Below, piece by piece: positions 10,112-20,640 of a stretch of 64,000 nucleotides of DNA. Each line of letters starts with the position of its first letter. Within the stretch, counting starts at the first letter, position 1. The notes under the pieces were generated by a model. It had not been told where the DNA came from. It searched no databases and was given only the letters and a program-made list of their open reading frames with translations. The position numbers and the translations under genes were made by a program. Source of the stretch: Chthonomonadaceae bacterium. Lineage in GTDB: Bacteria; Armatimonadota; Fimbriimonadia; Fimbriimonadales; Fimbriimonadaceae. Location: positions 248,001-312,000 of the forward strand of contig CP054189.1 of assembly GCA_015709495.1 (NCBI GenBank), in the 5' to 3' direction.

Positions 10112-10377
10112 GCACCCGGCGGGATTGAAATGAACTCCCTGATCTCCCGGACAAACGGCGCGACTTATCCGGCTGTCCCGGGCACCCGGAAAGAATCCCT
10201 CACCCCCTGGTCACGGACGGGCGAGGGGGAATCTCGTTCGTTTTCCCGGAGTGCTCTGCGGATTAGACACGGGGCGCCTGGCAGGACACGTTGCAGCCTA
10301 AGACAGGGTCGTGACGACTCAAAAACCGTCCACCTTCTGAGACTCCCGCAAGGCACGACCTGGAGTTCGCTCGCGCT

Positions 10378-11742
<1,365 letters not shown>

Positions 11743-14331
11743 TTACGGCTGCATTTCGAACCGAACTTGATCGACGAACACGTCGAAGAAGCTGCTCGCG
11801 CGCCTCCAGACGACGATGCCGCGGATCTTGCCGTCAGCGTGAATCAATTGCGCGAGGTCGGTCGTGACTACGACCTCGACCTGCGCATCTGAGGAGCCGA
11901 CCGCGCCCAGAGGGAAGGACCGAATCGAGTCGTTCTGACCTCCGAAGAGGTGCAGCGCCCCCGTGACACCCGACTGCGCCGTCCTAGCTTCGACCCGAAT
12001 CCGGAGCTCGGAGAGCGACCCTCCAGGTACGGTGTTCTCGAACCTGACCGCTGCGACCGGCGTCATGTCGTTGAACTCGCTCCCGCCCCGCATCCGCCAG
12101 TAGCTGTTGTTGCTGGTGGGCAGGTCGGAAGCCGACCCGCTCTGGGTGCTTCCCGCGTATTGGACGACGTTTTCCGGCGCCATCGAGTATTGGACACCGG
12201 TCACGACGAGGGCAAAGTCCGCGTCGACCTCCGGGCTTTCGAGTCGGGCGTCTTGGTTGATCTCTGAGGCGATCACCTGGACAGTCCAGACTCCGCTTTG
12301 GGGGCTCGGAAGGATGACGCATTCGAGCGTGTCGCGGGTGTTGGCTGACCCTCCGACCGTCGAAACGTTTCCTGCCGTCAGCCCGTTGTTGCCCCAATAC
12401 ACCGAGCCGTTGGGCGCTGTGACTTTCAGGCTCAGATCGTTGATCCGATGGATCGTGGCATTGGGGACCTGAGGCGGATCGAGGTACGCCATCGAAGCGA
12501 CGAACTCGGGTTCACCCGCCGGCACCCACACCCTGTAGGTCTTGGTCTGCAGGTTCATCAGGGCGTCTCGCTCGTTGATCAGCATCATCTTATTGCGAGC
12601 GTTGTAGATGTTGGTGACGTCCGCGGTCCCCCAACCCTGCTTGAAGCGCGAGAGGTCGGCGGTCGTCCCCGTAAACGCGTAGCGGTAGGCCCGATTGGCG
12701 AGCATCGCCTTCACGAGCGGCGCCTTGGGCCGGTTGTCGAACACGGTGGCTCCGGTCGCCGGGTTCCCAAAGATGCCGTTATGCCACATCTGGAAGAACA
12801 GTCCTGCATACCCCGCCGTCATCGGCGTCGCAGCGCTCGTCCCACCAAAGGTCGAGGTGTACGAAGTGCTGTTGGTCGAGTACGGGCAATAGATCTGGTC
12901 GTAGAAAAACGCCAAATCAGGTTTGATGCGCCCGTCGCTGGCCGGACCGATGCTCGCGCCGCCATTCCACCGGTCGTCGGTGCGAGATTCGGTGCCGAGG
13001 TGGTAGACGCCTCCAACGGAGATGATGTTCTTGGCCCAGGCTTGAGGCCGCGAACTCTGGTTTCCGGTGTTGCTCTGCGATTGGAAGATCGTGATGTCGT
13101 TCCGGAACAGAATATCATCCATCTCTTGGGAAACGGAGTTGTACAGAGTCGTTAGAGTGCTGCCCCAACTATTGGATTGGAAGCAAGCGTAATAGGGGCC
13201 CGAAAGGAGCTGCTGCGTATGCGTGAACCGGTTTCCGAAGGTTTGATACCCCGCGAAGATCGGCTGGCCCGCGGGCAACATCCCACGTCCCGTCGGATTG
13301 GCGGTCCCCGTGCCGAAGACGATGCCGGTCGTAGGGGTGCCGTGCGTCATGGAACCGGAGCCCGACGAGTGAAAGAGGATCGGGTTGAGCTGGAAATCTG
13401 CGTGCGTCGCTAGAACGTTGCCGTCCATGACCTCGCCGCGAACGCCCTGACCCGTAAACCCGAGCGTCGTTTGAAGGAAGTTCGCGCCGCCGACCTGCCG
13501 AACGACGTTCATGTCGTCTTGGGGCGGGCTCCAGGGGTCGACGAAGCAAACCTCATCCATGCTGAGCACCGCGCGCAGTTGCGCCGCGTCGAGCGTCGCC
13601 TGCATGAGGTACCCGGGGTCTTCGGTCGGGTGTACCTTTCCACCGAGAAGTTCGATCTGGAGCGCGACCGCAGCCTTGTGGTCGGGTCCCCATTTGAACA
13701 CCGAAATGTAATAGCGCTGGGTAGGCAACTTGCCGGAAACCAACACTGACGAAAGCTCGGGCGAGAGCTTCAGCCCAGGTTCAAAGACCGCAACGGCCCG
13801 AACGAAGGGCATCGCCTCGACGAGGGACTTAGCCGCCTCGTCCATGCGAACGACGTAGGCCTGATGGGGGAAGTACGTCCAGATCGTTCCTCCGGCCTGC
13901 CGAATCTCCTGTCGATACTCTTCCAAAGGTTGAGTGACGAATTGAACGAAGTACGTTTGGGCTCCGCTCTTCGCTTTGAGCGACGGATGGACCGGCGCTT
14001 GAGCCCGGGACGGATCGAACGAGCCGTAAAGGGTCTCGATCGTGGTCTGTTGCTCGGCGACCCGATCGACGCTCGCGCCGTCCTGGCTGATGGCGAAATA
14101 AGCGTTGGCAGACCGCCCCGAACGCTCCGTCCAGCTTGCGACCAGAGTGTCGCTCCCTGGAAGTCGAATTGCGTAGGGCGACTCCACCTTAGCGGATGTC
14201 ACATGAAAGGCGTCGGCGCGGCCGAGCGACAAAACCGAGGCTTTGCCCGATTGCTGAACGCGCAAGAGATCCGAGTCCGTGGGCGTCATCGCGCCCATCG
14301 CCAGCCACGCGGCGGCAAGCAGATGCGTCAT
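11743..14331 (-). CDS. Secreted S8 family serine peptidase (subtilase)
   Basis: An 862-residue exported protease. The start at 14331 is chosen because GGGAGGAC lies about 10 bases upstream and a short signal peptide follows (THLLAAAWLAMGAM). The first 290 residues form a long pro-region. The catalytic triad can be placed as Asp303 (EVMDGN), His330 (MTHGTP) and Ser499 (GGTSAATPM), with the oxyanion Asn in SNSWGS between them. After the peptidase domain come beta-sandwich regions (DLSLKVTAPNGSVYWGN, then SGVWTVQVIASE), typical of large secreted subtilases, and a final jelly-roll-like segment. There is no PEP-CTERM or membrane anchor, so release from the cell is likely. The specificity cannot be read from sequence. 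Confidence 0.93.
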   Translation of the reverse strand: MTHLLAAAWLAMGAMTPTDSDLLRVQQSGKASVLSLGRADAFHVTSAKVESPYAIRLPGSDTLVASWTERSGRSANAYFAISQDGASVDRVAEQQTTIETLYGSFDPSRAQAPVHPSLKAKSGAQTYFVQFVTQPLEEYRQEIRQAGGTIWTYFPHQAYVVRMDEAAKSLVEAMPFVRAVAVFEPGLKLSPELSSVLVSGKLPTQRYYISVFKWGPDHKAAVALQIELLGGKVHPTEDPGYLMQATLDAAQLRAVLSMDEVCFVDPWSPPQDDMNVVRQVGGANFLQTTLGFTGQGVRGEVMDGNVLATHADFQLNPILFHSSGSGSMTHGTPTTGIVFGTGTANPTGRGMLPAGQPIFAGYQTFGNRFTHTQQLLSGPYYACFQSNSWGSTLTTLYNSVSQEMDDILFRNDITIFQSQSNTGNQSSRPQAWAKNIISVGGVYHLGTESRTDDRWNGGASIGPASDGRIKPDLAFFYDQIYCPYSTNSTSYTSTFGGTSAATPMTAGYAGLFFQMWHNGIFGNPATGATVFDNRPKAPLVKAMLANRAYRYAFTGTTADLSRFKQGWGTADVTNIYNARNKMMLINERDALMNLQTKTYRVWVPAGEPEFVASMAYLDPPQVPNATIHRINDLSLKVTAPNGSVYWGNNGLTAGNVSTVGGSANTRDTLECVILPSPQSGVWTVQVIASEINQDARLESPEVDADFALVVTGVQYSMAPENVVQYAGSTQSGSASDLPTSNNSYWRMRGGSEFNDMTPVAAVRFENTVPGGSLSELRIRVEARTAQSGVTGALHLFGGQNDSIRSFPLGAVGSSDAQVEVVVTTDLAQLIHADGKIRGIVVWRRASSFFDVFVDQVRFEMQP

Positions 14332-14442
14332 AGCTGATGTGTCCTCCCAAGGCGGCAACCCGCCAAGCGGCCCTTTGGCACTTCGACCATTGTACGATAT
14401 GTTGCCCGGAATCCGTCCCCGATCCCCCGATCACCCGCAGAA

Positions 14443-16158
14443 TTACTGGGCTTCTAAGTCAAGTTTGACTTGAATTGCGCCCGCCCTTTCGTGGCTGATC
14501 CGAACCTCATAGGCGTTCCCTGCGCGCAAGACCCACTCGAAAACCGCTACATCGTCCGTGGGGTTGCTCGCTCCTCCGAAACCGCTGGCCGAAATGTGAT
14601 TGCGCCCCACCAGTTGCCCGCTTTCGGATCGTAGGAGCCCGCTGATGAGCCATTCAGGAGAGGCCGCTCCCTCGCCCGATGCCTCGTGTCCGGCGCACCG
14701 AATCTCGGCGACCACGCCTCTGCAGAGCTTGCGATCGGCCGCGATTCTCGATACGTTCGTGGGGAGCCACCCGGTGTTTTGGACGGCGACTCGAACTCGC
14801 GCGGTCGAACCGTCGATGGCCTCGACCCGCGTCTCCCGCAACTCCAGCTTCGGCGAGCAAAGCGCCTGCCAAATCACCCAGTCCCCCAGCGGCTTCACCT
14901 CGCTTTCGAGGAACTGGGGCGGCGGGTTCCGAAAGGCAAACGCGAAGTCCCAACCCCCGATTTCGACCTTGCCGAGTTGGGGGTGTTCGAACTCTTTCCA
15001 ATCGACATGGCCCTTGCCCTCCAGCTTGTCGTCGGACCACTTGATGAGTTTCAGGTCATCGTCTTCGGGGTGTTCCCGGAACCAATCGATGTACTTGTAG
15101 TCTGTGATGCCCGCTTGGCGTTGAGGCGACCAGATTTCGGTCGTCCAAGCATAGACCCCACGGTGTTCGTACATCCAATCGTCGAACACTCCGGTGATCA
15201 CTTCTTTCGGGTGGTACCGAAACTCGTGGTAGTTGCTGATCGCGGGATAGCCGGTCATCTCTTTGCCCTTATCGCCCAGCTTCTGGTACGTCCAGAGGTC
15301 TTCAGCGGGGATATCGTCGTCGGGCATTCGGCTCGGGGGCCTCAGATGAACCCCACTAAACGTATGAAACGTAACGGCTCCGCAGATGTTGGGCCGTTCG
15401 CAGATGGCCGACACGGCGGCCCGGATTTCGGGTTCGCTGGTCGGGAAGGGTCCCGCGCCGTACTGTTCATGCTCCAACCGCCAAGCGCTGGGGAAGTTCC
15501 GGTTCATATCCAGACCCTCCTTGATTTTCCTCTGCCGGATCGTCATTCCGTCCCAGTTGTGGAGCAGCCCTTCGGGAAGGAGCCGATAGAAGGTTCCCTC
15601 GCGCTCGGTCGGGCCTCGGCGAACCATCAGTCTGGGGTCGGCTGCGCAGACCCTCCACGCGCCGTTCGGGTCCTGCACCCGCATCGACAGCACCCTACCG
15701 TCCCCGTCCAAGTCCTTCTTTTCAATGCCGTAATAGTCGTCCTCTTCGTAAGGATACGGCCGAGTCGAGGAGCGGATGATTCGAGGCGGGGTTTCGAGGG
15801 CCCATTCCGCGCCGTCGGGGTTGAGCCTGGGCACCAAATAAAACGTCCTCGTGTCCAGCGCGTGGGTGACGTCCGGGTTCGAGCCGTATTCTGTGCAGAG
15901 CGTATGAATGAGCCGGAGGATGGCCGTGCAAGCGCTGACCTCGGACGCGTGGATGTTTCCGTCGCACCAGAAGGCGGGCTTTTCCGCGGGGGACCCGGTT
16001 GCGCGGTTGGTCAGCGTCACGATCCAGATTTCGCGGCCCTCATGGGATTTCCCGATCGTTCCGAGTTCGACCCAATCAGGAAATTCGTCGCGATAGGCTT
16101 CCAGAGCGCGCGTCAGTTCCTCGTAGCGAATGTACTTGTCGAAGGGGACTTGAGGCAT
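14443..16158 (-). CDS. M14 family zinc carboxypeptidase
   Basis: A 571-residue metallopeptidase without a visible signal peptide. The zinc ligands fit the M14 pattern: His70 and Glu73 in NIHASE, His265 in FHTFSG; the catalytic Glu is Glu341 in WTTEIW. DMNRNFP is the substrate-binding Asn-Arg motif. After about residue 400 comes a beta-rich extension (LELRETRVEAIDGSTARVRV) resembling a CARDB/Ig-type fold. It lies upstream of the subtilase in the same direction with an 84-bp gap, so the two hydrolases may be co-expressed. The protein is probably cytoplasmic unless exported by an unrecognised route. Confidence 0.93.
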   Translation of the reverse strand: MPQVPFDKYIRYEELTRALEAYRDEFPDWVELGTIGKSHEGREIWIVTLTNRATGSPAEKPAFWCDGNIHASEVSACTAILRLIHTLCTEYGSNPDVTHALDTRTFYLVPRLNPDGAEWALETPPRIIRSSTRPYPYEEDDYYGIEKKDLDGDGRVLSMRVQDPNGAWRVCAADPRLMVRRGPTEREGTFYRLLPEGLLHNWDGMTIRQRKIKEGLDMNRNFPSAWRLEHEQYGAGPFPTSEPEIRAAVSAICERPNICGAVTFHTFSGVHLRPPSRMPDDDIPAEDLWTYQKLGDKGKEMTGYPAISNYHEFRYHPKEVITGVFDDWMYEHRGVYAWTTEIWSPQRQAGITDYKYIDWFREHPEDDDLKLIKWSDDKLEGKGHVDWKEFEHPQLGKVEIGGWDFAFAFRNPPPQFLESEVKPLGDWVIWQALCSPKLELRETRVEAIDGSTARVRVAVQNTGWLPTNVSRIAADRKLCRGVVAEIRCAGHEASGEGAASPEWLISGLLRSESGQLVGRNHISASGFGGASNPTDDVAVFEWVLRAGNAYEVRISHERAGAIQVKLDLEAQ

Positions 16159-16263
16159 GAAGCGAGGTTACCCAGTCGCAGAAAACTGGGCAGGTTTCTA
16201 TAAATGATGATAAAGTATGAATTGGGCGCCTTCCGACGAGGACGCCCAGGAGGGAAGGAATCG

Positions 16264-17823
16264 ATGCTGAGTTTGTTGTTGGCAGGGACGATGTTCGCGG
16301 TCGACGTGCTCCCGGACATGGGCGTTTGGGGGGATTATCTGGGCGAGGCGTACATCGGAACGACCTCATCGAGCGAGCCGCCCGCCGGTCGTCGCGCCAT
16401 TCGCATTTCGACGGCAACCGTCAATTACGGACCCGGCCGCTTGGAGCTTCGCGGCGGGGAAATCGTTGGCAGCCAGCAGCGCGTCTACCAGAGGGTCTTT
16501 CGCGACGACGGCGGTTGGTACGACCGTGAGGCGGGTTGGTTCGTATACCATGCGTCTCACGGACACATTCACTTCAACGACTGGACCGTCTTTCACCTTC
16601 GGGAACTGTTGCCCGATGGGACGCCCGGTGAGATTGTGCGAACGGGAGACAAAACGAGCTTCTGCATCCTCGAACTTCTCACCTACAACAGCTCGCTGCC
16701 CGGCTACGGCACACCGCCGTCCTACAGCAGTTGTGGTCAGATTCAGGGTCTCCGGCCCGGTCGCGCGGACATTTACAGCAGCGGCCTGACGGACCAATAC
16801 ATCGACATTGTAGGCATGCCGGACGGCGATTACTGGCTTGAGGCGGAGGTGGACCCGGACAATCTGGTCCTGGAGGCCGACGAAACGAACAACGTCGCCG
16901 GGATCCCATTCACCATCGGCCCGGTTCCGGCCACGGTCGATGATGCCTACGAGAACAACGATTCGAGAGCGCAAGTGGACGCCTTGCCGGAGGGCGCGCC
17001 GAATAGCGCCAATTTGGGATTGGTACTCACGCCGAAGGTCATTCACGACCTCTCGATGAACGACGACGACTGGTTCAAATTGAGGCTCCACGCTTCCGAA
17101 GAGGGCGATTACATCCGAATCGCTTCGGGCTACCTAAGGACCGGCAACCTCAACCTGCAACTCCTCAACGCGGCGGGATCTGTCATTCAGACCTCCACGA
17201 ACAGCCACAACGTTGAGACGATCAACTTGAGGGGGCTCCCCGCAGGCACGTACTACGTCAGGGTGTACAACTCGACCAGCACCAACAACCCGAATTACCG
17301 GCTTGAGGTCGTGCCCGGAGCGAACGCTCCTCCAACCGTGGTCGTTACCGAACCCTCGGTTACGATGTACGTCGAGTATGCGGAAGAGACGTTCCCCGTT
17401 CACTGGAACGGCTCGGACCCGGATGGCGACCCGAAGTGGGTGTCGCTGTTCCTCACCCCCAGCAAGGACGATCCGAGCGGAGCGATCGAGATTCCGGGAT
17501 ACCAGAACCTTTACGGTTACATGGGCCAGGTGAACGTGAACACGGTCACGCTTCCGATTGGGAAGTGGTACGTGATGGTTCAGGCGACCGACGGGGGCGC
17601 CTACTCCGAGTCTTGGGCGCCGGCGAGCGTGACGTTGTTCATCCACGGTGACCTCAACTTGGATGGGGCGCTCACGATGGCTGATTTCAACCTGCTCAAG
17701 CCTTGGGTCGAAGACGCCGAGGTGGTGGTGTTGCCTCCCGGGTGGCATCGGATCGCCGACATGAACCACGACAACGTGGTCGATCACACCGACCTGGAGA
17801 TTCTACGCGCCCTCATCGGGTAG
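16264..17823 (+). CDS. Secreted lysyl-oxidase-like protein with PPC and dockerin-like domains
   Basis: A 519-residue protein starting at the ATG at 16264, behind an AGGAGG Shine-Dalgarno and with a short hydrophobic leader (LSLLLAGTMFAV). Residues 25-220 match the lysyl oxidase catalytic domain. The copper-site segment is HASHGHIH (His96, 99, 101, 103), compared with the HSCHQHYH of the vertebrate enzyme. Lys130 in GDKTSFC and Tyr171 in QGLRPGRADIY occupy the places of the two residues that form the lysine-tyrosylquinone cofactor. Residues about 225-345 are a pre-peptidase C-terminal (PPC) domain (AYENNDS, then GTYYVRVYN). After an Ig/cadherin-like stretch the C-terminus carries two dockerin-like calcium loops (GDLNLDGALTMADF, ADMNHDNVVDHTDL). 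Oxidation of lysine side chains outside the cell is inferred. Confidence 0.88.
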   Translation: MLSLLLAGTMFAVDVLPDMGVWGDYLGEAYIGTTSSSEPPAGRRAIRISTATVNYGPGRLELRGGEIVGSQQRVYQRVFRDDGGWYDREAGWFVYHASHGHIHFNDWTVFHLRELLPDGTPGEIVRTGDKTSFCILELLTYNSSLPGYGTPPSYSSCGQIQGLRPGRADIYSSGLTDQYIDIVGMPDGDYWLEAEVDPDNLVLEADETNNVAGIPFTIGPVPATVDDAYENNDSRAQVDALPEGAPNSANLGLVLTPKVIHDLSMNDDDWFKLRLHASEEGDYIRIASGYLRTGNLNLQLLNAAGSVIQTSTNSHNVETINLRGLPAGTYYVRVYNSTSTNNPNYRLEVVPGANAPPTVVVTEPSVTMYVEYAEETFPVHWNGSDPDGDPKWVSLFLTPSKDDPSGAIEIPGYQNLYGYMGQVNVNTVTLPIGKWYVMVQATDGGAYSESWAPASVTLFIHGDLNLDGALTMADFNLLKPWVEDAEVVVLPPGWHRIADMNHDNVVDHTDLEILRALIG

Positions 17824-17845
17824 TGAGCCGAGGCGGAAGAGGGAT

Positions 17846-17869
17846 GGCCTGGCGGGTTTCCGCCGGGCC
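17846..17869 (+). terminator. Terminator-like hairpin after the lysyl-oxidase-like gene
   Basis: GGCCTGGCGG-GTTT-CCGCCGGGCC, one mismatch in 10, followed by a C/T-rich stretch without a strong T-run. Confidence 0.6.
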
Positions 17870-17946
17870 CCGTCTCGTTTCTCGGAGCGAAGCCCCACTG
17901 CCAAACCCTTGTCCGAACCCTCAAGCTCAGCCATAATAGCAAATCG

Positions 17947-18426
17947 ATGGCGGAGCGCCCTAGTTGGGACGACTACTTTATGCAGATCGCGCACCTGGTC
18001 AAGACCAGGGCGACGTGCCCCAGGCGGCAGGTCGGCGCGGTCATCGTTCGTGAAAGACGAATCCTCGCCACAGGGTATAACGGCGCGCCGCGAGGGCTCC
18101 AACACTGCCCAGACGGCGGTCCGGAACATGACTGGCCCCGGGGATGTATGAAAGCTGGGCACTGCATTCGGTCGCTTCACGCCGAGCAGAACGCCCTTCT
18201 GCAAGCCGCGATGATCGGGATCGCGTGCCAAGGCGCGACGATGTACGTTACTTGCCAGCCGTGCAACACCTGCGCAAAGATGATCATCAATGCCGGCATC
18301 GAGCGAGTGATCTATGAAGGCGACTATCCGGATGACTTCTCGCTGGAGTTGTTCCGCGAGTCCAAGCTTCAAGTCCATGTGTTCAGCGAAGGTCAATTGA
18401 AGGACGTCGATCTGGTGGTTCGATGA
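17947..18426 (+). CDS. Deoxycytidylate deaminase (dCMP deaminase family)
   Basis: A 159-residue zinc-dependent deaminase, probably converting dCMP to dUMP for thymidylate synthesis. The zinc site is HAEQNA with PCNTCAK, and the family insert NGAPRG with the extra Cys/His region (CPDGGPEHDWPRGCMKAGHC) distinguishes it from cytidine and tRNA adenosine deaminases. Length is normal. The stop overlaps the start of wecA by 4 bp (ATGA), so it is translated with the polymer-precursor genes, an unexpected operon partner. Confidence 0.92.
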   Translation: MAERPSWDDYFMQIAHLVKTRATCPRRQVGAVIVRERRILATGYNGAPRGLQHCPDGGPEHDWPRGCMKAGHCIRSLHAEQNALLQAAMIGIACQGATMYVTCQPCNTCAKMIINAGIERVIYEGDYPDDFSLELFRESKLQVHVFSEGQLKDVDLVVR

Positions 18427-19517
18427 TCTCGCCGCTACACACTCTGCTCGCCGCCGGTGGTGGGTTCCTCGAGGGTTACCGGGCACCGCTTTTGACCCTG
18501 GTGATCGCGCTCTTCCTGAGTTGGCTGAGTACGCCGTTCGTTCGAAAAGTCGCAATTCAAAGGGGGGTCATGGACGACCCGACCCAAGACGACCGCCGCA
18601 TCCACACTGTGCCCGTGCCGCGCTGGGGCGGTCTTGCGATCTTTGGCGCGATCGTCGTCGCGCTCGCGGTCGTCATGCCGCTCGCCTACCCCCACAACCC
18701 CTTCCCAAGCTACCTACTGGGCATGGCGGGGCTGGGCGCGCTGATCGTGGTGATGGGGGCGCTTGACGACCTGTACCAATTTCCGGCTTCGGTTCAGGCG
18801 CTCTTCCTGCTCGCGATCGGCCTGGCGGTGCAGTTTCTCAACGGAGGCGCGGGCCCGGTCCAAATCGCCGGCATCGAGACGCCTCTGCTCGCGGGTGGGG
18901 GAACTTGGGTCGACTTCGGCTGGCTGGCTTACCCGATCACCGCCATCTACATCTTCGTGATTACCAAGACCATGGACACGATCGACGGGATGGATGGACT
19001 TGCTGCGGGGATCGCGGCCATCGCGGGCGCGACCCTCTCGGTCATGGCTACGCAAAAGGTCTTTCAGGTCCTCGCCCTCAACCCCGAGCCCGCTACCCTC
19101 GGTTCGGTAGTGGGAGAGCAGCCGCGCGTGGCCCTCATCGCGGCCGCGATTGCGGGGGCTTCTCTCGGGTTTCTCAAGCACAACTATAACCCTGCCAAGA
19201 TATTTATGGGCACGGGCGGGGCGCAACTTCTTGGGTTCCTGCTTGCGTGCATCAGCATCGTCGGCGCATGGAAGACTGCGGCGGCTGTGGCGCTGTTCGT
19301 TCCGATTTTCGTGTTCGGAGTGCCGATCATAGACGCCGTCATCGTCGTGATTCGCCGAATCCTCAACAAGAGCCCGATCACTCAGGCGGACAAACGCCAT
19401 CTCCACCACTCCCTTCTCGAAAAAGGGCTTTCCCAGCGGCAGGCCGTGTGGGTTCTCTACCTTGCGGCTCTCACTTTGAGCGGAGCGATTCTCGTGGTGG
19501 TCAAGCTGTATGGGTAA
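18423..19517 (+). CDS. wecA: Undecaprenyl-phosphate N-acetylaminosugar-1-phosphate transferase (WecA/TagO type)
   Basis: A 364-residue polytopic membrane enzyme that transfers a sugar phosphate from a UDP-sugar to undecaprenyl phosphate, the first step of a lipid-linked surface polymer. Motifs of the MraY/WecA family are visible: the Asp pair GALDDLYQ, the catalytic TMDTIDGMDGLA, HNYNPAKIFMGTGGA, and the cytoplasmic His loop ADKRHLHH. About ten hydrophobic segments are present. The HH loop and the neighbouring wecB favour the GlcNAc-type transferase over MraY. It overlaps the deaminase upstream and wecB downstream. Confidence 0.92.
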   Translation: MISPLHTLLAAGGGFLEGYRAPLLTLVIALFLSWLSTPFVRKVAIQRGVMDDPTQDDRRIHTVPVPRWGGLAIFGAIVVALAVVMPLAYPHNPFPSYLLGMAGLGALIVVMGALDDLYQFPASVQALFLLAIGLAVQFLNGGAGPVQIAGIETPLLAGGGTWVDFGWLAYPITAIYIFVITKTMDTIDGMDGLAAGIAAIAGATLSVMATQKVFQVLALNPEPATLGSVVGEQPRVALIAAAIAGASLGFLKHNYNPAKIFMGTGGAQLLGFLLACISIVGAWKTAAAVALFVPIFVFGVPIIDAVIVVIRRILNKSPITQADKRHLHHSLLEKGLSQRQAVWVLYLAALTLSGAILVVVKLYG

Positions 19518-20640
19518 GCCCAAAGTGATGTTCGTAGTCGGGACCCGTCCCGACGCCATCAAGACCGCCCCTGTGGTCTTGGAGTTCCAGAAGCGCGAAC
19601 GGATTGAGACGGTCTTGGTATCCACGGGGCAACACCGCGAGATGCTTGCGCAGGCCCTCGAAGCGTTCGGTTTGCGGCCAGCCGTGGACCTCGCCGTGAT
19701 GCGGCACGAGCAAACGCTCGCCGAGTTGACTGCAAAGGTGGTTGCGGGTTTGGACGAAGTGATCGTCGACGTCGCGCCCGACTACATCCTCGCCCAAGGA
19801 GACACGACCACCACGTTTTGCGCGAGCTTGGCGGCGTTCTACAGGCGGATCCCCTTCGGCCACATCGAAGCCGGTCTTCGTACTGAAACGATCTCCAACC
19901 CGTTCCCTGAAGAGTTCAACCGGCGAACGACGAGCCTCGTTGCGAAGCACCACTTCGCCCCGACGCGATGGGCTGCGAACAACCTGCTCCGCGAGGGACA
20001 TTGCCAGGAGTCGATCTTCATTACCGGAAACACCGGGATCGACGCCGTCCTCGATGTGGCGGCGCGAGGCGAGCAAACGTGGTACCCGGACTTTGAGGGA
20101 AGGGTGGTGCTTCTTACGACTCACCGGCGAGAGAATTGGGGCGCGCCGCAAGACCGGATCGCTCGCGCCGCCCGGACGATCGTGGACGAGGTTCCGGACA
20201 CCCTGCTTGTCGTGCCCATGCACCGAAACCCCCAGGTGCGCGAGTCACTCAAACGCCGGCTGGGGGGACACGACCGAGTGCAGCTCATCGAGCCTCCGGA
20301 CTACAGCGAGTTCGTTAAGTTGATGCAGCGGAGCTACTTGATCTTGACGGACTCCGGAGGCGTTCAGGAAGAGGCGCCCGCGTTTGGCGTGCCCGTACTG
20401 GTATTGAGGGACACCACAGAGCGGCCCGAAGGGGTAGAGGCAGGATCAGCCAGATTGGTCGGAACGGTCGAATCGTCGATCCTCACGGCGAGTCGCGAAC
20501 TCCTCTCCGACTCAGAGTCGCGGGCCAAGATGGCGAAGACGCGAAGCCCTTATGGAGACGGGCGGGCGTCCCAACGAATCCGTAGCGTGGTGCTGCCGTT
20601 TTTGGGAGTCGAGTGTGAGCCGGAGAGCCCATGGGGTTAG
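19510..20640 (+). CDS. wecB: UDP-N-acetylglucosamine 2-epimerase (non-hydrolysing)
   Basis: A 376-residue cytoplasmic enzyme converting UDP-GlcNAc to UDP-ManNAc. Visible motifs: VGTRPDAIKTAPVV near the N-terminus, QGDTTTTFCASLAAFY, GHIEAGLRT, and the nucleotide-binding LTDSGGVQEEAPAFGVPVLV. ERPEGVEAGS closes the active site. The start overlaps wecA by 8 bp and the end overlaps uppP by 10 bp, so these three are one translational unit. With WecA it would supply ManNAc or GlcNAc units for a cell-surface polymer; the later glycosyltransferases are not nearby. Confidence 0.95.
   Translation: MGKPKVMFVVGTRPDAIKTAPVVLEFQKRERIETVLVSTGQHREMLAQALEAFGLRPAVDLAVMRHEQTLAELTAKVVAGLDEVIVDVAPDYILAQGDTTTTFCASLAAFYRRIPFGHIEAGLRTETISNPFPEEFNRRTTSLVAKHHFAPTRWAANNLLREGHCQESIFITGNTGIDAVLDVAARGEQTWYPDFEGRVVLLTTHRRENWGAPQDRIARAARTIVDEVPDTLLVVPMHRNPQVRESLKRRLGGHDRVQLIEPPDYSEFVKLMQRSYLILTDSGGVQEEAPAFGVPVLVLRDTTERPEGVEAGSARLVGTVESSILTASRELLSDSESRAKMAKTRSPYGDGRASQRIRSVVLPFLGVECEPESPWG

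Larger units (their letters stand above)
9835..10377. other. Intergenic repeat-rich stretch without a convincing gene
   Basis: 543 bp between the IS island and ahcY. It holds two copies of the palindromic element (9836-9858 and 10089-10111), and its segment 9940-10119 is a diverged copy of 63370-63560. The short open frames here are not protein-like. No promoter is evident. Confidence 0.6.

Noticed and set aside
14686-16203. A 505-codon plus-strand frame opposite the M14 carboxypeptidase.
   Set aside because: GC-rich antisense openness; the minus-strand protein has all zinc-site motifs and the plus-strand product has none.
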